Below, piece by piece: positions 34,713-45,466 of a DNA stretch of 64,000 nucleotides (position 1 is its first letter; every line of letters begins with the position of its first letter). The notes under the pieces are model-generated. The model saw only the letters and a program-made list of their open reading frames with translations, made no database searches and was not told the DNA's origin. Source of the DNA: Lampris incognitus (lineage: Eukaryota > Chordata > Actinopteri > Lampriformes > Lampridae); contig NC_079214.1 of the NCBI RefSeq assembly GCF_029633865.1, forward strand, positions 32,196,957 to 32,260,956, given 5' to 3'. The position numbers and the translations under genes are program-made.

Positions 34713-35014
34713 TTTCCCCATTTCCACCATTAATTATGGCGACAGGCATGGGTGCAAGTCCATGAATACTGGGATGGCATCCAGCGCTTTACCTGTGCCC
34801 TCGTCCACAGGGTTAGTGGTTGTGTCAGGAAGAGCATCCGACGTAAAATTTTGCCAAATCAGTATGCAGATTGACAAGACCATATTGGATTGGTTGAGGC
34901 CCGCTTTAACAATGGCCAGCATCGGTGCTGTGCCCTCACAGGGTCCAGATGGAAACTGTAAAATCTGCTGTGGCGACCCCTGAAAAACAAGGAAAAAGCT
35001 GAAAGAAGAAGAAG
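34713..35014 (+). mobile_element. short non-autonomous RTE derivative, second copy
   Basis: Collinear with 32975-33282 from ATGGCGACAGGCATGGGTGC to CTGCTGTGGCGACCCCTGAA, ending AGAAGAAGAAG. A possible 17-bp TSD with two mismatches: ACTGTTTTCCCATTAAG at 34696-34712 and ACTGTTTCCCCATGAAG at 35015-35031. The element start is therefore less sure than for the first copy. Confidence 0.7.
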
Positions 35015-35078
35015 ACTGTTTCCCCATGAAGTGCAGTTTTTTTTCCTCTAAAGCAAAATCTCTAATGGATTCTTATTA

Positions 35079-35385
35079 AGGCATCACAGTGGCCCAGTGG
35101 ATAACACTGTTGACTCACAGCAAGAAGGTCCTGGGTTCAAACTCCGGCCGTCCCATGTCCTTTCTGTGTGGAGTTTGCATGTTCTCCCCGTGTCTGCGTG
35201 GGTTTCCTCCCACCATCAAAAAGACATACATGTTGGGGTTAATAGTCCTGTCTGTGCCCCTGACCAAGGCAATGGAAAGAAGAACTGGAGTTGGTCCCTG
35301 GGCACTGCAGCTTCTCCACTGCTCCTATAGAATAAGATGGGTTAAATGCAGAGAACAAATTTCGTTGTATGTAGAAAAAAAGGAA
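35079..35385 (+). mobile_element. tRNA-derived SINE
   Basis: Same family as the SINE at 571-938. The A-box-like region is AGTGGCCCAGTGGATAACAC and the B-box-like region is GGGTTCAAACTCC. The body has CCCGTGTCTGCGTGGGTTTC and the tail is GATGGGTTAAATGCAGAG followed by an A-rich end. Confidence 0.8.
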
Positions 35386-35940
35386 AGGACAGGGGTGCTA
35401 GGCGTCATTGTGATGTGTATTATTTCTCTGGGTCTTTCTGCCTTGAACTGGAGCATATCTAATGTAGATGTGAGATGAATGAGAGAGGAGGTAAAATGAA
35501 ATAAAGACAATGAGTCTTGAAGATCAAAATATGTCAATGTAGCAGCATGTATTTTAGGCTGTTGAGCTACAGGAACACCCAGGATTTATGGTGTTTCACC
35601 TCAGTAACCTCTTGGTAACACCGTACAACCCTCCCTCAGGTTCTCAGAACTTAACCGCTATCAAAGATGTGATAGGATTAGAGTTAAGCCTTGGAGCCAG
35701 CAGATGCCCTGGCTCCTTTTGGCTCAGCTCAGTTTAGCATGGAAAGCTTATAACGCAGTGGAGAAGCTTACTCTACTGCCAAAAAGCCTATATTCATGAG
35801 CTTTAGGCCACCTATTTCTGCTTCCAGGAAAGACAGTCTAGATTTTTTTTTATGGGCCAGTTCCATTGTACAGCGGGAGTCATCATCAGAATCCCCTGTA
35901 GTAGAAATGAGCAATGTTGACGACAGATCTGGTTAGAAAA
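35386..35940. other. intergenic, nothing recognised
   Basis: Unique-looking sequence between a SINE and the full RTE. No exon, RNA gene or repeat core seen. Confidence 0.4.
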
Positions 35941-35984
35941 AGGAACTATTCTTAATCTGCTACTACTACTTTTGGCTGCTCCCG

Positions 35985-37598
35985 TTAGGGGTCGCCACAG
36001 CGGATCATCCGTTTCCTTTTCTTATTGTCTTCTGCGTCTTCCTCTGTCACACCAGCCCCCTGCATGCCCTCCCTCGCCACATCCATAAACCTCCTCCTTG
36101 GTCTTCCTCTTTTCCCCTTCCCTGGCAGCTCCATATTCAGCATCCTTCTCCCAATATACCCAGCATCTCTCCTCCACACATGTTCAACCCATCTCAATCT
36201 TGCCTGTCTTGCTTTGTCTCCAAACCATCCAACTTGAGCGGCCCCTCTAATATAATCATTCCTAATCCTGTCCTTCGTCACTCCCAGTGAAAATCTTAGC
36301 ATCTTTAACTCTGCCACCTCCAGCTCCACCTCCTGTCTTTTCGTCAGTGCCACTGTCTCCAAACCATATAACATAGATGGTCTCACGACCATCTTGTAAA
36401 CCTTCCCTTTAACTCTTGCTGGTACCCTTCTGACGCAAATCACTCCTGACACTCTTATCCACCCACTCCACCATGCCTGCACTCTCTTCTTCACCTCTCA
36501 CCTGCACTCCCTGTTACTTTGGACAGTTAACCCCAAGTATTTAAACTCATATGCCTTTGTCCCCTCCACTCCTTGCATCCTCACCATTCCACTGTCCTCT
36601 CTCTCATTCACACATAGGTATTCCGTCTTGCTCCTACTGACTTTCATTCCTCTTCTCTCCAGTGCATACTTCCACCTCTCCAGGCTCTCCTCAACCTGCA
36701 CCCTACTCTTGCTACAGATCACAATGTCATCCGCGAACATCATCGTCCATGAATACTCCTGCCTGATCTTGTCCATCAACCTGTCCATCACCATTGCAAA
36801 CAAGAAAGGGCTCAGAGCCGATCCTTGATGTAATCCCACCTCCACCTTGAACCCATATGTCATTCCAACCGCACACCTCACCATTGTCACACTTCCCTCA
36901 TACATATCCTGCACCACTCCTACATACTTCTCTGCTACTCCCGACTTCCTCATACAATACCACACCTCCTCTCTCGGCACCCTGTCTTATGCTTTCTCTA
37001 AATCTACAAAGACACAATGTAACTCCTTCTAGCCTTCTCTATACTTCTCAATCAACATTCTCAAAGCAAACATCACATCTGTGGTGCTCTTTCGTGGCAT
37101 GAAAGCATACTGCTGCTCGCTAATCATCACCTCTCCTCTTAACCTAGCTTCTATTACTCTTTCCCAAATTTTCATGCTGTGGCTGATCAACTTTATACCT
37201 CTGTAGTTGCTACAGTTCTGCACATCGCCCTTGTTCTTGAAAATTGGTACCAGTATACTTCTCTGCTCCTCAGGCATCCCCTCACTTTCCAAGATTGTGT
37301 TAAACAATCTAGTTAAAAACTCCACTGCCATCTCTCCTAAACATCTCCATGCCTCCACAGGTATGTCATCAGGGCCAGCTGCCTTTCCACTCTTCATCCT
37401 CTTCATAGCTGCCCTCACTTCCTCCTTGCTAATCCGCGGAACTTCCTGATTCACTATCCCTACATCATCCAACCTTCTCTCTCTCTCATTTCCTTCATTC
37501 ATCAGCCCCTCAAAGTATTCCTTCCACCTGCTCAACACACTCTCCTCGCTTGTCAGCACATTTCCATTTCTATCCTCGGTCACCCTAACTTGCTGCAC
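35985..37598 (-). pseudogene. RTE reverse transcriptase and C-terminal domain, broken
   Basis: Three open stretches on the minus strand (37598-37029, 36980-36498, 36494-35985) read one after another as an [72 protein letters not shown], then [20 protein letters not shown] and the catalytic MFADDIVICS at about 36740. The C-terminal part has ARQARLRWVEHVWRRDAGYI and GKRGRPRRRFMDVAREGM. A stop near 37030 and another near 36985, plus a break near 36496, inactivate it. Confidence 0.87.
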
Positions 37599-37748
37599 AT
37601 CCTTCGCAGCTCAGTCCCTCTGTCTAGCCAATCGGTACAAATCCTTTTCTCCTTCCTTAGTGTCTAACCTGTCATACAACTCACCATACGCCTTTTACTT
37701 TGCCTTTGCTACCTCTCTCTTCACTTTACGCTGCATCTCCTTGTACTC

Positions 37749-38795
37749 CTATCTACTTTCTTCATCTCTCTGTCTATCCCACTTCTTCTTTGCCAACCTC
37801 TTCCTCTGTATACTTTCCTGTACTTCCTCATTCCACCAGCAAGTCTCCTTGTCTTCCTTCCTCTGTCCTGATGACACACCAAGTACCTTCCTAGCTGTCT
37901 CCCACACTATTTCTGAAGTGGTTGCCCAGCCATCCGGCAACTCTTCAGTACCACCCAGTGCCTGTCTTAACTCCTGCCTGAACTCCACACAACAGTCTTC
38001 CTTCTTCAACTTCCACCATTTGATCTCCGGCTGTGTCTTCACTCGCTTCCTCTTCTTGTTCTCCAAAGGCATCCTACAGACCACCATCCGATGCTGCCTA
38101 GCTACGTTCTCCCCTGTCACCGACTTGCAGTCTCCAATCCCTTTTAGATCGTGCCTTCTACATAAGATATAGTCCATCTTTGTGCACTTTCCTCCACTCT
38201 TGTATGTCACCCTGTGTTCCTCCCTCTTCTTGAAATATGAATTCACCACAGCCATTTCCATCCTTTTTGCAAAATCGACCACCATCTGTCCTTCCACATT
38301 TCTCTCCTTGACACCATACCTTCCCCTCACCTCCTCATCACCTCTGTTCCCTTCACCAACATGTCCATTGTAGTCTGCACCAATCACCACTCTCCCCTCC
38401 TTGGGTACCCTCTCCACCACGTCATCCAACTCACTCCAGAATTCTTCTTTCTCGTCCATCTCACACCCAACTTGTGGGGCATATGCGCTGATAACATTCA
38501 GCAATACACCTTCAATTTCCAGCTTCATACTCATCACTCTATCTGACACTCTGTTCACCTCAAGCACGCTCTTGACATACTCTTCCTTCAGGATTACCCC
38601 TACCCCATTTATCCTCCCATTCGCACCATGGTAGAAGAGTTTGAACCCACCTCCGATACTCCTGGCCTTACTCCCCTTCCACCTGGTCTCTTGCACATAC
38701 AGTATGCCTACCTTTCTTCTTTCCATCGTATCAGCCACCTCTCTCCCTTTACCAGTCATAGTGCCAACATTAAAAGTTCTGACTCTCACCTCCAC
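37749..38795 (-). pseudogene. RTE endonuclease domain and linker (open for 348 codons)
   Basis: APE-like endonuclease motifs in order: VRTFNVGTMTG (start), YVQETRWKG (catalytic Glu block), FKLFYHGANGRINGVG, VISAYAPQVGCEMDEKEEF, VVIGADYNGHVGEGNRG (Asp/Asn block) and TKMDYILCRRHDLKG near the C-terminal end of the domain. The following linker has several KKEDCCVEFRQELRQAL-like charged segments. It nicks target DNA in the living element. The long intact frame suggests this copy is fairly young, although the RT part is already broken. Some genome annotations label such ORFs craniofacial development protein 2-like. Confidence 0.85.
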
Positions 38796-39473
38796 ACGCC
38801 TACCCTTCCTCCTCTCTAGCTGCCTCTGGACATGCCTTCCCCCTCTCCTTCTCCTTCACCCAACAGTAACATAGTTTCCACCGGTACCCTGCTGGTTAAC
38901 GGTACCGGTGGCGGTCGCTGGTAACCCGGGCCTCAACCGATCCGGTATGGAAATCTTATTTATGATCTGTATATTTGATTTGGCAATGATTTTATGCTGG
39001 ATGCCCTTCCTGACGCAACCCTCCCCATTTGTCTGTGCTTGGGACCGGCACTAAGAATGCACTGGCTTGTGCATCCTCAGTGGCTGGGTTAGGAACTATT
39101 CTTAATCAATAGTTCCTAACGCGATTAATTAAGGAACTATTCTTAATCAATTGCTAAAAAAAACAAACCCTTTTTTAAATTCAGCAAGGCAGCAGCATGC
39201 TATACTTGAAAGCGACACTTATAGAAAAAAGTGTGTCCACCTGCAAATTGTCTTCGATGTGGCGATAACCCTCCAAGATAACGCCGAACTCTCTTTAAGG
39301 CTTTTATAGAAGAGCTTAGGCTGTTGCTTATGCCTCTTCCCTCTCCCACTACTCCCTTTTCCTGTTGCATCACATTCTGCCAACAATCAATACAAAGTTA
39401 ATTGGAGGGCTTGAGGGGTAAGTTTAGCTTTCCTTCCCTTAGGGGTTGAGGGTGTTAAACAGGGCAGTATTGA

Positions 39474-39480
39474 ATGTGTG

Positions 39481-39519
<39 letters not shown>
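39474..39519. repeat. (TG)n microsatellite
   Basis: About 20 TG units within a short low-complexity stretch. No gene is supported around it. Confidence 0.95.
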
Positions 39520-39521
<2 letters not shown>

Positions 39522-39799
39522 GCACACAGGGCGTGTGTGATGCGTCAGTGCAGTAATACTGGGGTAGTAGTGCTTGTAGTTAGTGCATGCTGCATGCTGC
39601 TTCTGCTTGCTACTTCTGCTTTAAGCTACTGCCACCGGCTAGCCCTCTTTGCGGTGGTGAAAAGAGGAGCCGAGTGCGTAAGTCTTCCCTGCCGGTAGCC
39701 TCTCTACCGCCAAGACTCCTGCAGTTCTCTTCATGGCCACACACGGTAACTGGGTACCTTGCAGTCCCTGACTAAACGGTAGGGGATCTCGGAGCTACA

Positions 39800-41962
39800 G
39801 TGGTCCCCAGAGGTCTAATGCACAGGCCCATGTGAAGTGGACATGCCCTGGCATTGACCAACCACTGTCCCGCTGCCTTGTGGTTAAGTCTAGGATGACA
39901 AAGGCTAGGTGAGCACACCCTGAGAGAAAAGCAACATGAATGGCGGCGCACGACAGGCTGTCCTTCGACAGACCGGAGCTCCGGCAGCCTCCTGCAGCTG
40001 TGGAAGAGTACTGGTCGTCTTGGGCTCCCCTTGCCACCAGATCCGACCCTCTCACAGCGAAGAAGTGGTGCTGGGACATGCGCACCCCCAGCGGCACTCT
40101 AAATAATCTCTTTGCGCAGGTATCCACCTCTGCCTCGGTGAGACCAGTAACCGGAATATGGATCAAAGCCTGGCGGCAATGGGGTGTCTGGTGACGGGAG
40201 CAGGTATGAATGCTCTGGAAGCTCCTAATCAGACCCCTGCACGTCAGTGGCACAGGGCTATTCATGGTCGCCAGCAGCTGGGTTTGAGTGGCAAGTGCTC
40301 TCGCCAGACCCCTGTGTGACTGAGCCGCCCTATTTAGGAGCTACACTGCTCACCCCAACTGGGGAAGGGCCTAGAAAAGGTGGCCTAAACATTGCCCACT
40401 CAAAACATCCTGGATAGGCTACCGCACCTATCGGGACATTCCACTCTGTGGTCGAAAAAAATCAGGTAAAAAACATCTCAGAGGAGCTGTTGCCTGAGTC
40501 ACAGTGTGGGTTCAGGAGGAATAGGAGTACTGTGGACATGATGTTCACAGCACGGCAACTCCAGGAGAAGTTTAGGGAGCAACACTAGGACCTCTTCATA
40601 GTCTTCATCGACCTGTCAAAGGCTTTCGACACAGTCAACAGGGACATCCTATGGAGCGTCCTCCTGAAGTTTGGCTGCCCACGAAAGTTTGTCAACATCC
40701 TTCAACAATTTCATGTGGGGATGATAGCACGTGTGACCATTGGAGGCCAGGAATCCGAGCCCTTCAGGGTGTGCACCGGGGTACGTTAGGGGTGCATCCT
40801 TGCTCCAGTTCTTTTTAACATCTTCCTCCTGTGTGTGACATTGCTGCTCCATGAGGAAATCAGGAAGGACAGTGGGGTTACTGTGGACTTCAGACTAGAT
40901 GGAAACCTATTTAACATCTGTGGGCTCGAAGCAGTCACAAAAATGACATCTGAGCACATCATCGAGCTACAGTACGCAGATGACTGTGCAGTTGTGATCC
41001 ACACATCGGAGGCACTGCAAGCTACCCTTGCAGCTGCTACAAGGGCGTATGGTAGGCTGGGTCTCTCTATAAACGTGGCAAAGACTGAAGTAGTATGCCA
41101 GTGGGCATCTACTCCTCCATCTCATTCACCAACCTTCACCATCTCCGACAAACCACTTGCAAGAGTGGAATCCTTCAAATACCTGGGCAGCTTCCTCTCT
41201 GACGACTGCAGCACCGACAGGGAGATACAAAACCGGATTAAGCAAGCGTCATCCTCTTTTGGCAGACTTAGGAGAAGGGTCTTTCAAAACAAAGACCTCA
41301 ACCGCCACACCAAAATATCTTTCTACTTGGCAGTTGTCATCACAACTCTCCTCTACAGCTGTGAGGCATGGATCCTGTACAGCCACCACCTGAGGACGCT
41401 TGAGGTCTTCCACATCAGATGCCTACAATGCATCCTGAGGATAACCTGGCGTGACCGAGTGCCCCATACTGAAATATTCCATAAGACCAACTGCATCAAC
41501 ATGGAGGCTACCGTCACCCAGCACCAACTTCGATGGCTCGGTCACGCCATCAGGATGCCGAAGGAGCGCTTACTGCGTAAAGTGCTGTATGGCCAGCTAC
41601 ATCTTGGACGCTGCTTGGCAGGGGGCCAGAAAAACGGTACAAAGACCAACTGAAGACCATCATAAAAAAGTGCGGCCTGAACCTGAGCCAGCTGGAGGAT
41701 ACTACCGCCCAACGCTCCATCTGGCGGCAGCTCTGTCAACAAGGGGTGCCAAAGCTCGAGGAGGACCGAGGTGATCGACGGACAAGGAGACATCTAAAGA
41801 GACATCAAGCCAGTACCACACCTACACTCCCAGTCAGTGCTCTCACCTCTTCTGTCTGTGGCAAACAGTGTGGATCATGGATTGGGCTTTACAGCCATAA
41901 GAAGACTCTAAAGTAACAGAGGCAGGGTTGTCATCGTCGGACACGACGGACAACCTTAAGCG
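39800..41962 (+). mobile_element. I/Jockey-group LINE, decayed
   Basis: RT motifs from about 40450: LPESQCGFRRNRSTVDMM, FIVFIDLSKAFDTVNRDILW, then GCILAPVLFNIF, the catalytic LQYADDCAVV at about 40968-40997, VESFKYLGSFLSDDCSTDRE and a C-terminal QHQLRWLGHAIRMPKERLLR. In-frame stops lie at about 40586-40588 and 40784-40790, and the frame shifts near 41640. The 3' end, with GTCATCGTCGGACACGACGG, is followed by an AAGC-like tail that merges into the TG microsatellite at 41971. The part left of 40440 is assigned to the element only by proximity. The clade within the group is not resolved. Confidence 0.72.
40835..41653 (+). pseudogene. LINE reverse transcriptase C-terminal ORF
   Basis: A 272-codon open stretch containing YADD and the downstream FKYLGSFLSDDCS, SSFGRLRRRVFQNKDLNRHT, CEAWILYSHHLRTLEVFHIR and QLRWLGHAIRMPKER blocks. 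Upstream RT motifs are in the same general frame but interrupted by stops, so the apparent start Met is internal to the element. Not a host protein. Confidence 0.8.
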
Positions 41963-41969
41963 AGCAAGT

Positions 41970-41970
<1 letters not shown>

Positions 41971-42060
<90 letters not shown>
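41971..42060. repeat. (GT)n microsatellite
   Basis: About 45 GT units directly after the LINE 3' end. The LINE tail may have seeded it. Confidence 0.96.
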
Positions 42061-42063
<3 letters not shown>

Positions 42064-43070
42064 GTAGGTGGGTGTATGTGTTCCAGGTTTGAGTGAAGAT
42101 CATCCTCAGTCAGGACCTTTGTGGAGTGGAGCCATGACTCATGGATAACCTTGCTGCTGCGTGCTACACTGTGTGAGAGACCACATTGTGGATGGGGTGC
42201 ATTAATAATTCAACAAAAATTCACTTCCTCTCTGTCCTTCCCTGCTTCCCCTTTCTCCTTTTTCTCTCCTGCTGATGCCCTGCTTCTATTTCTAACTCAC
42301 TGAATCTTCATTGTACCACCAAAAACTCCCTCTGTCTCTCCCCGCCAACCCACTCATCCCAAATCACTTTAAAAAAGCTGCAACACACTTTTAAATCCAA
42401 ATCTGAGAGCCACCCAAGTAATAACGTGCTTTTAGTGGATTTGCTCCATTTTAGTAATAAGCTAACTGATTACTTTTATGTCATCATATAACATAAGGGC
42501 CATGCCGAGTGCTGTACAATTTCATTTTGAGACACTGGGTGATGGGATTAGGATGTGGGCATTGTTGAGAGTGTTGTATTTCTGCTGGAGGTGTCAAGGA
42601 TAGGGTGTTAAGAGTATTTTAGTAGATAATACTTTGAACCTGATGTGGTTTTTTCCCCAAACATAGGATCTCCATCTGCCACTAACATTTCTCCTCAATG
42701 GATCATGGGGTGGAGCATATGCCAAAATGTAACATTTGAACCACTGGGCATCCTCCATCCAGCATTCATCTGCTCATTCTGTGGTGCTCACTGGAGCCTA
42801 TTCTTTAGCAAACACTTTAAAGTGGGTTTTAAAGGACAAAACTCATTTTGTTTTCCCTGAAACATGTAACGAAACAACACAGATACAGCATATGAGTCTT
42901 TACTGTAAAAAACAAAAACAAAATCAATCTTTCAAAGCTGTCTGACCTCACACTATCTGAACCATAACCCTTACCATTTTCAGGAAAACTGGATGAAACA
43001 GCTGAAGTTGATGTCTACTCTATGCTGATCTATATTTCTATCAGTGATACATAGGATCTGTTGCAGGGTG
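42061..43070. other. intergenic, nothing recognised
   Basis: Unique-looking sequence with pyrimidine-rich patches. No coding exon with splice sites or recognisable repeat. Confidence 0.4.
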
Positions 43071-43074
43071 GTGT

Positions 43075-43355
43075 GATAATTTGCATTGTGGTTAGCACTC
43101 TGGAGTTATAGCAAGATCCCGACTGTTTCTTTGTGTTCACATGGGTTTCCTCCCACAGTTCAAATTCAGGCGTGTTGGGGGACTTGGATAACTTGAATGG
43201 CCCATAGATATCCATGAGAGTGTGTATGGGCCCTGTGATAGACTCATGACCAGTCCAGGGTGTCTCCCTACCTTCTGCCGAATACCTGCTTGGCTACACT
43301 CCATCCCTTGGGACACTGCATTTGATTAAACAACTATAGAAAATGAATGAATGAA
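43075..43355 (+). mobile_element. degenerate tRNA-derived SINE with L2-type tail
   Basis: GTGGTTAGCACTCTGGAGTT (A-box region) is followed by ACATGGGTTTCCTCCCACAG, CTTGAATGGCCCATAGAT, CAGTCCAGGGTGTCTCCCT, and a GAATGAATGAA tail. The order matches the head-body-tail plan of fish SINEs that borrow an L2-like LINE 3' end. It is old and heavily mutated. Confidence 0.6.
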
Positions 43356-43818
43356 AGGACCGAACACATCCCTCACACCATGAACTAGTATGAGAGCTGA
43401 GGTATTAATGTTTCATGGGTTATAAAAACCATGCGTGGAAGTTTAAGGAAGGGGCTTTACCTATGGATGTCATCGTGGTTAACAAGAGAAATAAATTTAA
43501 GCAATGCCAACATCTTGTGTCATTATTTCTTTATGAGTGTATTCTTGTTTGACAGTTCTCTGACCGAATATGAATTCAAGTGCGGGAGAGTGATGGAGCT
43601 TATTGATGCATGAGCTATTCGTTCCATATGATGAAAAGTAAAAAGCGAGAGAAGGGTGACCACCATTAAAAGATGCATTAACGTAATGCTAATCCTAGGA
43701 CTTTTAGAAACCTGCTAATCTGGATTAAAGAGATCGTAGATCATTTTACAGCTTGGGTTGGTTACCCTCCCCCACTAAAAACACACAGACACGTGCACGC
43801 GCATGCACACACACACAC

Positions 43819-44265
43819 ACATACACATCATCATCATCATCAGCAGTCAGTCGGGGTCGAGTATGACTGTCCTCCCTCTGGGTCCTCAGGTGAGCGTAGA
43901 GGCCAGTCCTGAAGCCACATAATGGGAGGACACCTGTGCATGACAGCTTATTACATGGAATGGCTGATGCACATGCAGCCATCACACGGTCCTTGGCAGG
44001 GAGTGGCCAGAGTCCTATGGCATTGAGAACCAAGAAGATTGGGGACCACCCTCTCCTGCAGCCTTCACCCACCTTCACTGCAGTTGTGACCTAGAGACAT
44101 CTTCTGCCATTTCTGCCATTAAAGTCTTTGTTGGATCACACTTCATCTGGAACCTCCCCCTTGACCAATCCGCCTTGGATGACCTTACCAGGAGCCAAGC
44201 TCCGGATGGCATAGCTCTTGGGCTCATTGGTACACGGAAGCTTCTCCATCACAGTAGGGTGGTGA
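43819..44265 (-). mobile_element. LINE 3' region with GAT-repeat tail
   Basis: On the minus strand the sequence ends CGACTGACTGCTGATGATGA after a block coding for GLYAHLRTQREDSHTRPRL, a form seen at the ends of several fish LINEs. The part to the right (44100-44265) encodes MEKLPCTNEPKSYAIRSLAP in an open frame but has no support as a host exon. The family is not assigned. Confidence 0.45.
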
Positions 44266-44275
44266 TCCAGGAGAA

Positions 44276-44343
44276 GACACAGAAACACACACAGACACAG
44301 ACACACAGACACAGACACAGACACAGACACAGACACAGACACA

Positions 44344-44379
<36 letters not shown>
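44276..44379. repeat. (CAGACA)n/(CA)n compound microsatellite
   Basis: CAGACA-type hexamers grade into about 17 CA units. Confidence 0.95.
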
Positions 44380-44381
<2 letters not shown>

Positions 44382-44580
44382 TTATATTCATTCCCTAACC
44401 TTAACCATCATAACTACATGCTTAACCTTAACCCTTACCCTAACTTTAACGTAATCCTAATTCTAATCTTAACCCTAGACCCAATTCCTAAATGGGAACC
44501 CATAAAATATCCCACAAGGTAGGTGGTTTCTGGTTTTACTGTCCCAACAGCCTCCACTGGGATAGAAAAACTAGCATGTG
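44380..44580. repeat. dispersed repeat with telomere-like CCTAACC core
   Basis: Contains CCTTAACCATCATAACTACA, a series of imperfect TAACCCT/TAACCTT units, ATGGGAACCCATAAAATATC and GATAGAAAAACTAG. A related copy lies at 49610-49872. Both abut CA/CT microsatellites. It is likely a non-autonomous transposon family; the class is not known to me with certainty. Confidence 0.55.
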
Positions 44581-44612
44581 CGCGCACACACACAGACACA
44601 CACACAGACACA

Positions 44613-44727
<115 letters not shown>

Positions 44728-45466
44728 ATCCAGGATTTTTTTCATCTCTTGTGGTTCTCATTTCATCTTCATATTAACCTCTAAACTGAGGCTGTATATG
44801 AAAACACAAGGGCCCATCTTCCCATGCAGACATAACACTGTGCACTGCGCCAGACAAAGAGAGAACTATCACTGAATACTTCCATGTTCAGGGGGTTTCA
44901 TTGTCCATAAATGAGTTCAGGTTTATTTCTAGATGTGACAATGGAGAAGGGAGATTGGATCATGGACTGTAGCAAACAGCATCAGACTTTATTTGCCAAC
45001 ATGTAGTTGATTGATAGGGTTTACTACATAGTACAATAATAATGCAACTACCAGACAGTCTTAACCATCTGGATAAATGAAAGATAATATAGTATGCGTT
45101 TATAGGTTAGCTTGGATGCCTTTATATGAATATTGCAATTATATGTCTCATATTCTGCTTATTTAAGATCTGTGTCTTTCCATTGCTTTCATGCATATTT
45201 TAACTTGATTACTTGTCAACGAATATTTCTGATCAAATCTGGTTTTGAAGATCTGATAGTAATGGGAGGAAGTACTAGGTGTTTGTGCAACCAGGCACTG
45301 ATATCTTAGCATGATTGGATGATAGGAGTTGATTATAACAACAACCACAACTACAGCCTCAGTCTTATCTTGGATAATTTTGTGATGAGGAGTCACTTAC
45401 TCCTCATCACTTACACCGATCAGCCAAAAAAATTAAAACCACCTGCCTAATATTGTGTAGGCCCCC

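Larger units (their letters stand above)
35958..39090 (-). mobile_element. near full-length RTE-clade LINE with 17-bp TSD
   Basis: 3133 bp between exact AGGAACTATTCTTAATC repeats at 35941-35957 and 39091-39107. Read on the minus strand: a 5' UTR (39090 to about 38800), an APE-type endonuclease, a linker, a reverse transcriptase, a C-terminal domain, then the 3' end CTGTGGCGACCCCTAACGGG and a TAG-type tail at 35958-35968. The RT motifs ([37 protein letters not shown]) and the single-ORF layout fit the RTE clade. Frame breaks and stops make it non-coding now. Fragments of the family lie at 1-1684, 10425-11482 and 15876-16029. Confidence 0.9.

Noticed and set aside
44136-44378. Host exon encoding MEKLPCTNEPKSYAIRSLAP
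   Set aside because: No splice context or recognised family; it merges into a CA repeat and lies next to a LINE 3' end.
44400-44480. True interstitial telomere
   Set aside because: The TAACCC-like units are irregular and recur with the same flanks at 49680-49770, so they belong to a dispersed repeat.
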